From Lachnospiraceae bacterium (lineage in GTDB: Bacteria > Bacillota > Clostridia > Lachnospirales > Lachnospiraceae), in NCBI GenBank assembly GCA_017934175.1, contig JAGBKB010000012.1:1-64000 (forward strand): a stretch of DNA of 64,000 bases, given 5' to 3'. The number at the start of each line of letters is the position of its first letter. The first letter of the stretch is position 1. The translations under genes were made by a program, and so were the position numbers. This document shows, one piece after another, positions 1 through 7,963 of the stretch. Below the pieces are notes generated by a model that searched no databases, was not told the origin of the DNA, and saw only the letters and a list, made by a program, of their open reading frames with translations.

Positions 1-2
1 GA

Positions 3-953
3 TATGAATATACTAAAGATAACAAATTAGAAAGTGTTTATAGTGGCAACACATTACTTGTATCATATACTTATGATGGAGATGGTACAATCACATCATC
101 ACTTGATAGAGACTTAGACCTTAATCAAAATTTAAATATACATGACCATAATTATTTAAATTCCTTAACTAATAACCAACGACAGCTAATTAATAAAGCT
201 CCATCAAACGATAGTTTTTTATATGAACTTACTGAATACATAACTGACGAGAACAGACCATACTCTGAAACTTTGATGGAGAGGGATGGTACTGGGCAAC
301 TATCTACCATATATACATATGGAAATCAAAGAATAAACTCTGAAAGTTATAATAATTTATCAGGTTTATATACATATGATGGTCGTGGGTCTGTATCAGT
401 AGTAATAGGTGGCTATGGTGACTTCCGTGCATCATATTGGTATGATGGACTAGGGAATGTAAAGAGTCAGATATATGGTTATGGTGCTTTTGGAAGTGGT
501 AAGAAGTATTATGGCTATAATGCAGAGCAATATAACCCAGTAACGGGGAATCAGAACTTAAGAAATAGACAGCTAAATGTTCGTAGACAGAGATTTTTAA
601 CTGAAGATACTTACTTAGGCAATAAAACTGATACACTTTCAATTAATAGATATATTTATGCAAGTGATAATCCTTTAAAATATAAAGACCCAAGTGGAAA
701 TGTTGTAATAGAATCATATTTATTATATGAAATTGCATTAATTATAGGTGGGCTTATAACGGCTACTTATGCTTCTATTAAATTAAGAGAAACATATAGG
801 AACCATCCTGTAGATATTTTTCCAAGAAGTTATATACCACAAAGTCCAATAATAGATATTCCTCCAAGTGATATACCAACAACCAATGTGGATATTTACC
901 CAAGAGTAGAAACACCAAGTCCAAATATTTTAGTACACCTACAGAAAATGTAA
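3..953 (+). CDS. RHS/YD-repeat core protein, copy A (5' end outside window)
   Basis: This is the C-terminal part of an RHS/YD-repeat protein; the reading frame is open from the first bases, so the N-terminal part lies left of the window. YD-type motifs (YTYDG, YWYDGLGN) lead to the RHS-associated core hallmarks NPVTGNQNLRNRQ, RFLTEDTY, INRYIYA and the DPSGN junction near base 700. After DPSGN the sequence becomes unrelated to copy B: a hydrophobic stretch followed by a proline/isoleucine-rich linker. The frame then ends at 951-953, but the adjacent frame continues with a plausible toxin tip, so the gene looks frameshifted by one base near 929-931. RHS proteins of Firmicutes are large surface or secreted polymorphic toxins whose C-terminal tips are exchanged. 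No start codon is visible for the whole protein. Confidence 0.8.
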   Translation, partial: YEYTKDNKLESVYSGNTLLVSYTYDGDGTITSSLDRDLDLNQNLNIHDHNYLNSLTNNQRQLINKAPSNDSFLYELTEYITDENRPYSETLMERDGTGQLSTIYTYGNQRINSESYNNLSGLYTYDGRGSVSVVIGGYGDFRASYWYDGLGNVKSQIYGYGAFGSGKKYYGYNAEQYNPVTGNQNLRNRQLNVRRQRFLTEDTYLGNKTDTLSINRYIYASDNPLKYKDPSGNVVIESYLLYEIALIIGGLITATYASIKLRETYRNHPVDIFPRSYIPQSPIIDIPPSDIPTTNVDIYPRVETPSPNILVHLQKM

Positions 954-1363
954 TAAGTAATAACATAGTTGGGGATATCATTGTTGCTGAAGAGAATAGT
1001 GCACAAATAGTATGCGACAAAGAAACAATTGAACATAAAAATTATGTTGGAGAATATTTAGATAAGCGGCCAGAACTGACTGGCACAACAAGAGAAAAAT
1101 TATTACAGCAAGCAAGAGATACTGACCTAAGAAAAGAAATTAATGAATTGTATCGTGATAAGGCCGTAATTGGTGATGGAGGAACTGCTGATGCATTGAG
1201 AGATGAGTTTGAAAAGGGCACTTCAAAACACTTGCAAAAAGCACAAGAGCGACTAAAAAACTTAAATGATATTATATCAAAAAACAATCTAGGGTTTGAA
1301 GACTTGGATATTGCTGAAGCATTGAGAGATGATTTAGAAAGTGCAATAAATTTATTTAAATAG
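932..1363 (+). pseudogene. Frameshifted C-terminal tip of RHS copy A
   Basis: This frame is open from upstream of 932 to the stop at 1361-1363 and continues RHS copy A in a different frame. The only candidate start is TTG at 1148, inside the domain and without a ribosome site, so separate translation is unlikely. The tip contains DKRPELTGTTREKL and then IGDGGTADALRDEFEKGT, a segment I recognise as recurrent near the C termini of RHS and other polymorphic toxin proteins, ending in a charged helical tail. One additional T in the run at 929-931 would fuse it to the core. It is either a decayed cassette or a phase-variable or sequencing-level frameshift. The activity of the tip is unknown. Confidence 0.65.
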
Positions 1364-1379
1364 TGGAGATTTAATAAAT

Positions 1380-1754
1380 ATGAGCATAGGAGATTTTGTA
1401 AAAAAATTATTAAAGTTTTTTCCATCTTTAGAAGAAGATGTGAAAAAACAAATTGAGTTCAATGATGGGGAAATTTTATATACTGTTATTATTGAAGATA
1501 TTTTTATGCCTGAGATTATTAAATTGTTAGAAAAGGACTCCGATAAAGAAAAATTAAAAAAGTTATTTGATTTCTTTGAAAAAGTATCAACTTGTGATAA
1601 TAAAGTATTAATTGAGAATTATTTTGCGGTTACAGTATTAGAAGTTCTTGGCAACGATGAAAAAATCCTAAATACAGCAAAGAAATATATGGGGCCAGTA
1701 ACTACTAAACTTCAGAGACAAGCAGATTTAGATATAGGACGAAAGGTTGACTAA
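1380..1754 (+). CDS. Small immunity-like protein downstream of RHS copy A
   Basis: A 124-residue soluble protein without signal peptide or membrane segment, predicted mainly helical and rich in acidic and lysine residues. It starts 16 bases after the toxin-tip stop, with TGGAG at 1363-1367 as a possible ribosome site. Position, size and composition are those of an immunity protein protecting against the preceding tip. The C-terminal part (VTVLEVLGND...AKKYMGP) resembles from memory small proteins classed under DUF7674 that often sit next to polymorphic toxins; this needs an HMM check. If the tip upstream is inactive, this would be an orphan immunity gene, which can be retained as defence against kin. 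Confidence 0.6.
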   Translation: MSIGDFVKKLLKFFPSLEEDVKKQIEFNDGEILYTVIIEDIFMPEIIKLLEKDSDKEKLKKLFDFFEKVSTCDNKVLIENYFAVTVLEVLGNDEKILNTAKKYMGPVTTKLQRQADLDIGRKVD

Positions 1755-1795
1755 AACAGTTTGCATTAAAATGTGAGTAATTGTGGATGGTTTAG

Positions 1796-3562
1796 TATAT
1801 CTACAAATATAAATATGATGATAATGGAAATTTAATACAAGAAGACCGCCATAGAGCATATGAACTTAATACTAATCAATACCAAAACATAAGAAGATAT
1901 GAATACACCAAAGACAACAAACTTGAAGCAGTCTATAGTGGCAACATTCTTTTAGTTGCATACACTTACGATGGCGATGGTACAATTACATCATCGCTTG
2001 ATAGGGACTTAGACCTAAATCAAAACTTAAATATCAATGACCATAGTTATTTAAATAGCCTTACTAATAATCAGCGACAACTCATAAATAAGGTTCCAAC
2101 TAATGATAGTTTCCTTTATGAGTTGACAGAGTATGTCACTGATAAAAACCGCCCATACTCAGAGACTCTCATGGAGCGAGATGGTACAGGTCAATTATCT
2201 TTAGTTTATACATATGGTAACCAAAGATTAAATGCTGAGAATTATAATAACTTAACTGGAATTTACACATACGATGGCAGAGGCTCAGTCTCAGCAGTAA
2301 TAGGTGGCTATGGCGACTTCCGTGCATCATATTGGTATGATGGTTTAGGAAATGTAAAAAGTCAAGTTCATGGTTATGGTGTATTTGGTAGTGGTAAGAA
2401 ATATTATGGTTATAATGGAGAGCAATACAACCCAGTCACAGGCAACCAAAATCTTCGTAATAGACAAGTCAACATTCGTAGACAAAGATTTCTTACTGAA
2501 GATACATATTTAGGACAGCTTACAAATGTTTTATCAATAAATAGATATGCCTATGCTGAAAGTAACCCACTTAAGTATAAAGACCCAAGTGGAAATGATG
2601 CATCAAGTTACATAAAAGATTTAACTAATCAGATTAGAAATGCACGAGAAAACCATGGAGATGAAATAAGAACGGCTATTGGGTTATTGAAATTTAGTGC
2701 AGATTTTAATTTAATCAATCCATTTTATCAATATATTTCAAAACCTATAATGCAGAATAGGTGGGATGCTGCATTTGATTTCTTTGGAGCAATATTAGGT
2801 GGTCAACTTGTTGCTGGTGTGATAACAGAAAACCAAAAATTTCTCGATGAAAATATTTTTGATAAGATAGAACCGTATGAAGATTATATTCAAAAGTGTT
2901 CTGATTTATTTGCTGATGAAACATATAGCATCATAGATTATTGGACAAAGCTAACTGGTGGTATTGCAGGTTTCAAAACAATAGAGGATTCTTCTCGTAA
3001 TAAGATAGTTACAACTAATTATTGGACATTCCAAGGTGCAGGTGGGTATACGCCATATTATGATGATATATTTCATAGATTTACTGAGTCGGATGATGAC
3101 CAAATAGACATAGGAAATGGCTATAAGATTTGGATATGGAAGGGAGATTATCTTAATTTAGGAGCAGGTGGAGAAATAGGAATATACAATGAATATATTG
3201 AAAATGATTATGGTGTAGTAGGTACTACAATGAGTGAGCAATTAGGTATTAGTATGACAATGAAGATTACTGATAAAAAAGGAAAAACTATTGTTAATAT
3301 GAATCATAAAAAGTCGTGGTTAGATAATTTGACAGGATACGACCCTAACGAAAATTGGTGGCTTACAGGATGGAATCCAAGTGTGCAAGGGTTGACGGAT
3401 AAAGACTTAAAATTAACTGGAACGATAGATTTTAGTAAAAATGATAAAACTAGAGAAATGTATAATAATATTTTAAGCATAAGTGATGAAGACAGAAAAA
3501 AGCAAGGTGTAAAGAGTAAAGTTAAAGATTTAGGCGATTACAAAATTAGTATAACATGGTAG
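1796..3562 (+). CDS. Orphan RHS core (copy B) with DUF4474-like C-terminal domain
   Basis: The frame is open from just after a TAG at 1793-1795. It has no ATG start before the core (first usable start is TTG at 2123, no ribosome site), which is the pattern of a displaced RHS C-terminal cassette rather than a complete gene. Bases ~1800-2600 repeat the RHS core of copies A and C; DPSGN is at ~2588-2602. The new tip (~320 residues) has a hydrophobic segment (around FFGAILGGQLVAGVI) and then a domain with IWIWKGDYLNLGAGGEIGIYN, WWLTGWNPS and a C-terminal ITW. That domain resembles DUF4474, which occurs at the ends of clostridial secreted proteins; this assignment is from memory. It is followed after 9 bases by a lipoprotein gene, its likely partner. 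Expression probably requires recombination into a complete RHS gene. Confidence 0.75.
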   Translation, partial: YIYKYKYDDNGNLIQEDRHRAYELNTNQYQNIRRYEYTKDNKLEAVYSGNILLVAYTYDGDGTITSSLDRDLDLNQNLNINDHSYLNSLTNNQRQLINKVPTNDSFLYELTEYVTDKNRPYSETLMERDGTGQLSLVYTYGNQRLNAENYNNLTGIYTYDGRGSVSAVIGGYGDFRASYWYDGLGNVKSQVHGYGVFGSGKKYYGYNGEQYNPVTGNQNLRNRQVNIRRQRFLTEDTYLGQLTNVLSINRYAYAESNPLKYKDPSGNDASSYIKDLTNQIRNARENHGDEIRTAIGLLKFSADFNLINPFYQYISKPIMQNRWDAAFDFFGAILGGQLVAGVITENQKFLDENIFDKIEPYEDYIQKCSDLFADETYSIIDYWTKLTGGIAGFKTIEDSSRNKIVTTNYWTFQGAGGYTPYYDDIFHRFTESDDDQIDIGNGYKIWIWKGDYLNLGAGGEIGIYNEYIENDYGVVGTTMSEQLGISMTMKITDKKGKTIVNMNHKKSWLDNLTGYDPNENWWLTGWNPSVQGLTDKDLKLTGTIDFSKNDKTREMYNNILSISDEDRKKQGVKSKVKDLGDYKISITW

Positions 3563-3571
3563 GTAATTAGA

Positions 3572-4270
3572 ATGTTTAAAGTTTTATTTAAAGTACTTTT
3601 GTACAAAAAAATATTTTTAATATTATTGTTTATTGTTTTTTATGTCGTTATTAGTGGTTGTTCAATAAATAATGTTGAAAAATTGAAAAACAATCCAATA
3701 GTGGTATACAAAAATGAGGTCACCGCTGAAATAATAAGATGCATAAAAGAAAAAGATAAAGTGTGTTTAAATGATTTGTTTTGTGAAAGAGTTAAAGATA
3801 CACAATATTTGAATAGACAAATTGATGCTTTTTTCAATTATATTGATAAACAGGGAGATATGATTATTGATGATAATGGAAAATGGAAAGATTATGGGCA
3901 TCATAGTAGAAGACGCAGTGGGAAGAGAGTTATAGATTTTTATAGTTGGAAATATAATAAAAAAATTTCAATTGGAAATAAAAAGTACATTTTATATTGT
4001 GGGGTATATGCAACTTTCCTTAATCATAACGAATATGAGGGTATAAATGAAATTAGCCTAATAGAACAAATTAGTGATAAATTCAAAAATAATGAAAATA
4101 AAGATGATATTATTTTTTCTGGAGGTGAACAAGAAAGGAGTTTAGGAATAGAATTATTAAATTATAATTATAATATTAGTAATCACGAAAATATAATTAG
4201 TAAAAGTGTTCCTATTGAGAAAATGTATAGTTATACTTTTGGGGAACTTGAAGATAGTTATGCTGATTAA
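3572..4270 (+). CDS. DUF5104-like lipoprotein, candidate immunity protein 1
   Basis: A 232-residue predicted lipoprotein. It has a basic N terminus, a hydrophobic signal segment at residues 11-29 and a lipobox VISGC with Cys30. The mature part contains a small helical-plus-beta domain (ECR-like segment at ~50, FFNYIDKQG, IGNKKYILYCGVYATF, YEGINEI). It resembles DUF5104, a clostridial lipoprotein family, by memory of the family pattern. It lies 9 bases after the DUF4474-like tip and has a clear paralogue at 4737-5435 that follows a second tip fragment. The repeated association suggests a partner or immunity role. Lipid anchoring on the outer face of the membrane would place protection at the envelope, which is inference. 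Confidence 0.65.
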   Translation: MFKVLFKVLLYKKIFLILLFIVFYVVISGCSINNVEKLKNNPIVVYKNEVTAEIIRCIKEKDKVCLNDLFCERVKDTQYLNRQIDAFFNYIDKQGDMIIDDNGKWKDYGHHSRRRSGKRVIDFYSWKYNKKISIGNKKYILYCGVYATFLNHNEYEGINEISLIEQISDKFKNNENKDDIIFSGGEQERSLGIELLNYNYNISNHENIISKSVPIEKMYSYTFGELEDSYAD

Positions 4271-4272
4271 TA

Positions 4273-4728
4273 TGTTCTATATGGATTTGGAAAGGAGATT
4301 ATCTAAATCTTGGAGCAGATGCAAAGATTGGAATTTACAACGGAGTAGATGATATAGTTGGAACTACGATGAGTGACAAATTGGGTGTTAATATATCAAT
4401 GCAGATAACTACTAATGATGGTAAAACAATAGTTGATTTGAATAATAGTGAAAAATACATAAGTACAAGAAACTGGAATCAAACTCCAATGCCATCTGAA
4501 ATAACAAAGAAAGAGTATCACTGGTGGCTTGCAGGTTGGAACCCAAGTGAGCAGGGTTATACTGATGAAGACTTAACATTAACGGGAATATTGGATTTTA
4601 GTAATAACGAAAAGACAAAAAAAATGTATAAAACATTAAAGCAATCATTCGGAATTCAAAAGCAGGAAGAAGGTATTAAAAGTAATATAGAATTTTTAGA
4701 TGATTATAGAATTACTATTATGTGGTAA
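4273..4728 (+). pseudogene. Truncated second DUF4474-like tip
   Basis: This is a second, diverged copy of the C-terminal ~150 residues of the tip at 1796-3562. Homology begins abruptly at WIWKGDYLNLGA, only a few bases after the stop of the preceding lipoprotein gene. It continues through VGTTMS, GKTIV, WWLAGWNPS and a final MW. No start codon or ribosome site serves the homologous 5' part; an internal ATG at 4369 could only yield 119 residues. The RHS core and the N-terminal half of the tip are missing, so it looks like the remainder of a cassette after recombination. Its stop overlaps the region of the next lipoprotein start, so it may still couple translation. Confidence 0.7.
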
Positions 4729-4736
4729 AGATAGAT

Positions 4737-5435
4737 ATGATAAAAAATAGAATAAAAAATAAAATAATAATATCAGTATTAGTTGTACTATTAAGTTTAT
4801 CATCATGTTTGCCATTTGTTAAAACACCTAAAGTAGTAAATAAGATTGATGAAAAATTTAAATCTACAGCTGGTATAGATATAATAGAAGCTTTAAAAAA
4901 TAAGGATGTTGAAAGATTAAGTAGTGTTTTTTGTGAAAAAGTTGCAAATTCTGAGTATTTAAATACTAATATTAATTATATGTTTAAATATATTGATAGG
5001 AATGGGGGATTAATAATTCCTGATGGCGAGTGGAAATTTAGAGGATCTGGGCATGGAGCTCAAAGTGGTGGGCGAAAAGTGGTTGATTATGGTGGTTGGA
5101 CCTATAATAAAGATGTTTTTATTGGAAATAAAAAATATCATTTGGTTTGCAATTCATATTTTACTTTAATAGGACACAAAGATTATGAAGGAATAACACA
5201 TATAAATTTTGTGGAAATTATTGATAATTCTATTAAGAATGATGATTTTTTGGATAAATTAAATAATGCCCTAAATATATATGGAAGTCAACCTATAAAA
5301 TATTTAGGGATGGGGATATTTAATTTTAATAATGAAACATATTTAGACGAAAATGTAGCACCAAAAGAAATCTATGAGAATGAAGAATATCGATTTTCAT
5401 TTGATGAACTTGAAAAAGGTCATTCTAAATGGTAG
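4737..5435 (+). CDS. DUF5104-like lipoprotein, candidate immunity protein 2
   Basis: This predicted lipoprotein is paralogous to the one at 3572-4270. The ATG at 4737 was chosen because it gives a compact signal peptide with lipobox SLSSC (Cys24); an in-frame GTG at 4722 overlaps the stop of the preceding tip fragment and is an alternative. Conserved features shared with its paralogue are YIDRNGG, a tryptophan-lysine turn, IGNKKYHLVC, YEGITHI and a C-terminal FDELEKG. It follows a second DUF4474-like fragment directly, so the order tip-lipoprotein is repeated twice. It is likely an immunity or accessory partner for DUF4474-like tips. The base composition is like that of its paralogue and AT-rich. 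Confidence 0.65.
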   Translation: MIKNRIKNKIIISVLVVLLSLSSCLPFVKTPKVVNKIDEKFKSTAGIDIIEALKNKDVERLSSVFCEKVANSEYLNTNINYMFKYIDRNGGLIIPDGEWKFRGSGHGAQSGGRKVVDYGGWTYNKDVFIGNKKYHLVCNSYFTLIGHKDYEGITHINFVEIIDNSIKNDDFLDKLNNALNIYGSQPIKYLGMGIFNFNNETYLDENVAPKEIYENEEYRFSFDELEKGHSKW

Positions 5436-5517
5436 GCATTGGCTATGGTTTAGAAAATGGACAGTTTGATAATTTTAGGCAGATTTATTTTTTAAAAAAA
5501 ATAATAAGCTAAGTGTT

Positions 5518-6132
5518 ATGACATACCATTATGAGTATGATGCCAATGGTAATAGAACTATAGTTGAGATTAAGGATGATGGATTGACACTTGAGTCTAC
5601 GGTGTATACTTACGATAGGTTGAACCAACTTGTAAGTAGCAGAGAAGTAACTCGAAGCGGACAGTATTTTTATAATTATTGGTATGACGACAATGGAAAC
5701 TTAATCAACGAAGAAAGAAAAAGATATAACGAAACAAGCTATACCAATGTTCGTAGATATGAATATACTAAAGATAACAAACTTGAAGCAGTTTATAGTG
5801 GTAGCATCTTGCTTGCAGCATACACATATGATGGTGATGGTACTATCACATCGACACTTGATAGAGACCTTGACTTAAATCAAAATTTAAATATTAACGA
5901 CCACGAGTACTTAAATAGATTAACTAATAATCAGAGACAACTTATAAATAAGGTTCCAACTAATGATAGTTTCCTTTATGAACTTACTGAATATGTCACT
6001 GATAAAAACCGCCCATACTCAGAGACTCTCATGGAGCGAGATGGCACAGGGCAATTATCTTTAGTTTATACATATGGTAACCAAAGACTAAATGCTGAGA
6101 ATTATAATAACTTAACTGGAATTTACACATAG
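5518..6132 (+). pseudogene. RHS core copy C, truncated
   Basis: This is a third copy of the RHS/YD core starting further upstream in the repeat than copies A and B. It has an ATG at 5518 but no ribosome site. It contains YEYDANGN, YTYDRLNQL, YWYDDNGN and YTYDGDG, then a segment almost identical at DNA level to copy B around 2060-2275. Similarity stops sharply after GIYT, where copy B continues with YDGRGS. Here a TAG at 6130-6132 follows at once, leading into unrelated DNA with a tandem repeat. The core hallmarks after this point (NPVTGNQN, DPSGN) and any tip are missing. It is a remnant that could act as a homologous recombination partner for the other copies. Confidence 0.75.
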
Positions 6133-6154
6133 GTATATAGTCAGGTATATAGTC
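6131..6154 (+). repeat. Tandem 12-bp direct repeat at RHS truncation point
   Basis: Two perfect head-to-tail copies of AGGTATATAGTC occupy 6131-6142 and 6143-6154. They start at the very base where copy C of the RHS core loses similarity to copy B. Such a repeat at a breakpoint may be a scar of illegitimate recombination, slippage or a lost insertion. Confidence 0.85.
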
Positions 6155-6176
6155 AATATTTCATAGAACTATTTAA

Positions 6177-6249
6177 GGGGGTGTTTACCCTCTATCATTT
6201 TTAATATGCCTATTTTTATACTGGGGATACCCCCTAACCGATAGAGGGT
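6177..6249 (+). other. Interleaved inverted repeats, possible pseudoknot leader
   Basis: A perfect 10-bp inverted repeat pairs ACCCTCTATC (6187-6196) with GATAGAGGGT (6240-6249). A second pair, GGGGGT (6177-6182) with ACCCCC (6229-6234), interleaves with it, giving the order A-B-A'-B' of an H-type pseudoknot. A local GGGG-ATA-CCCC hairpin (6223-6234) is a competing fold. The element lies about 35 bases upstream of the secreted-protein start at 6285. It could be a structured mRNA leader or the end of a lost mobile element. No known riboswitch class was recognised. Confidence 0.5.
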
Positions 6250-6284
6250 CGTGAGTTACTTAAATGACAAGGAGCAGATTAAAA

Positions 6285-7940
6285 ATGTGTAGGAAGGCAC
6301 TCTGCCTTATTTTTGCATTTTTATTTAGCATAGAGAGTATGGCGGCGGTGGTTTCTGATAATGATGGTTCGGCTTTTGTTACAAAGGCAGAATTTGAAGC
6401 ATTAAAAAATAACTTTTCAAGTCAAATTGATAATTATAATACAAGTATAGATAGTAAAATAGATGGTGCGATAGCAGCATATCTTGCTGGTACAGAATTA
6501 AGTAGAGAACCTGATAATTTATGGGTTAAAATAATGAATTCATCGGCAAGTAATTTTAAATGGTGTAGTGGTCCATTACCTACAAGTACTAACAGAGGGT
6601 CAGGAACTAATGATTTAAAAGATAATATAACTGTGACAAGTTTGAGATATCATAATCATCCTGAATGGAAAGTTTTTGGAACTGTAAGATCACACGGAGA
6701 CAAGGGAACACATGATAATCCAGGTGTAATATATGCTGTTTCATGGCGGTCGGCTTCTGAAAGTAGCTATCATGTTGATGACCCTGCGAATATTGAAAGA
6801 GCATATACTGGTGGTGCAGGTACTAATTTAAAAGACTTAACTTCTTGGACAAATCAGTATGATTTTACAACTCGTAAAAACAGTTATGCTAGAAATAATG
6901 ATTTAAATGATTCGTGGGTGACTGTTAAAAGTTTATCAGAGGGAAATGGAAAATTATTTGAATTAAATAGATTACCAAATGATAATTTTGAATTAAAAAG
7001 TTATAATTCAACTGCATATGTTGATGATAGAATAAATTTAATAAGATACTCTTATAAAAATTTTCGTAGCCCTACAAATATAAGTGGTTTTAATTCATAT
7101 TATACAGTAGCCCATGGTATGTATGACTGGGTGCCTGGGGGTTGGACTAGTATTCAAACACATAATGTGACATTTGAAAAAGGAACTGGTTGGACAGGTG
7201 CTAAGATAGGTGATACAACTACCATAGACTATACTTCAAGTTCAAATTGGACTTATGGAACTCAAACACTTTCTTGGGTTACTGAATCAGATGGAAAAGA
7301 TTATTCATATATGTATTGGGGGACAAATGTAAACCAATCATTATATGCTATAAATGACCAAGTAGTGCCAGATTGGAATACTGCATCAGAGAAGACTGGC
7401 TATGCAAATGGAACGGCCGCATCAAATTATTATACATATCAAAGAGATTTTTATGAATACACTGGTCCAAATAATGAAGATGTGAGAATAGGAAATATTC
7501 AATTTAAGTTTTATCATCCTACAGTTAATCCTAAAAATTTCACACTAAAACAATTGCAAAACTCTTATGCATCTAAGATAGCGAGTGATACATTATTTCA
7601 TGGTAATGGTGCGCCACTTATGCGTATATATGATAAAGATGCAACATATAAACTTAAAGACATAAAATTGGAATTATATGATGCTAATAATAATTTAACA
7701 AGTGGCAGTGTTAAACTTATGATTAGTAATAATAAGTTTACAGATGGCAATTATACAAATGAATCAAATGATAAATGCTTTGAGACAACAGTTTCAATAG
7801 GAAGTACAGGAAAACTTACATTTGACAGTGGTAATTTTTTAGTTGGAAATGTCGATACTATATGGATAAATATTTATCCTACAGATACAACAAATTTTAA
7901 AACGGTTAAACTTGTAAGTGTAAATCCTGTAATTGCTTAA
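6285..7940 (+). CDS. Secreted protein of the AVVSDNDGSAF family, paralogue 1
   Basis: The function is not recognised. The start at 6285 was chosen because AAGGAG at 6269-6274 lies ten bases upstream and the protein then begins with a short signal peptide; an in-frame ATG at 6264 would extend it by seven residues. After the signal peptide comes AVVSDNDGSAFVTKAEFEAL, then a predicted coiled coil (NNFSSQIDNYNTSIDSKIDGAI). A long beta-rich, Asn/Tyr/Ser/Thr-rich body follows with RYHNHPE near residue 120, and a C-terminal WINIYPTD segment. No membrane anchor, lipobox or LPXTG motif is seen. It is collinear over its full length with the next gene. I recall proteins with the same N-terminal motif in Lachnospiraceae, all uncharacterised. 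Confidence 0.8.
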   Translation: MCRKALCLIFAFLFSIESMAAVVSDNDGSAFVTKAEFEALKNNFSSQIDNYNTSIDSKIDGAIAAYLAGTELSREPDNLWVKIMNSSASNFKWCSGPLPTSTNRGSGTNDLKDNITVTSLRYHNHPEWKVFGTVRSHGDKGTHDNPGVIYAVSWRSASESSYHVDDPANIERAYTGGAGTNLKDLTSWTNQYDFTTRKNSYARNNDLNDSWVTVKSLSEGNGKLFELNRLPNDNFELKSYNSTAYVDDRINLIRYSYKNFRSPTNISGFNSYYTVAHGMYDWVPGGWTSIQTHNVTFEKGTGWTGAKIGDTTTIDYTSSSNWTYGTQTLSWVTESDGKDYSYMYWGTNVNQSLYAINDQVVPDWNTASEKTGYANGTAASNYYTYQRDFYEYTGPNNEDVRIGNIQFKFYHPTVNPKNFTLKQLQNSYASKIASDTLFHGNGAPLMRIYDKDATYKLKDIKLELYDANNNLTSGSVKLMISNNKFTDGNYTNESNDKCFETTVSIGSTGKLTFDSGNFLVGNVDTIWINIYPTDTTNFKTVKLVSVNPVIA

Positions 7941-7963
7941 TAAAAATGTTGTGGAGAAAAATG

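Noticed and set aside
920-940. Programmed -1 frameshifting at the RHS copy A tip
   Set aside because: No canonical slippery heptamer is present at the switch point and no downstream structure is evident; a one-base deletion is simpler.
6131-6263. Intact insertion sequence or MITE between RHS copy C and the secreted proteins
   Set aside because: No transposase frame is present and no terminal inverted repeats flanked by target duplications could be defined.
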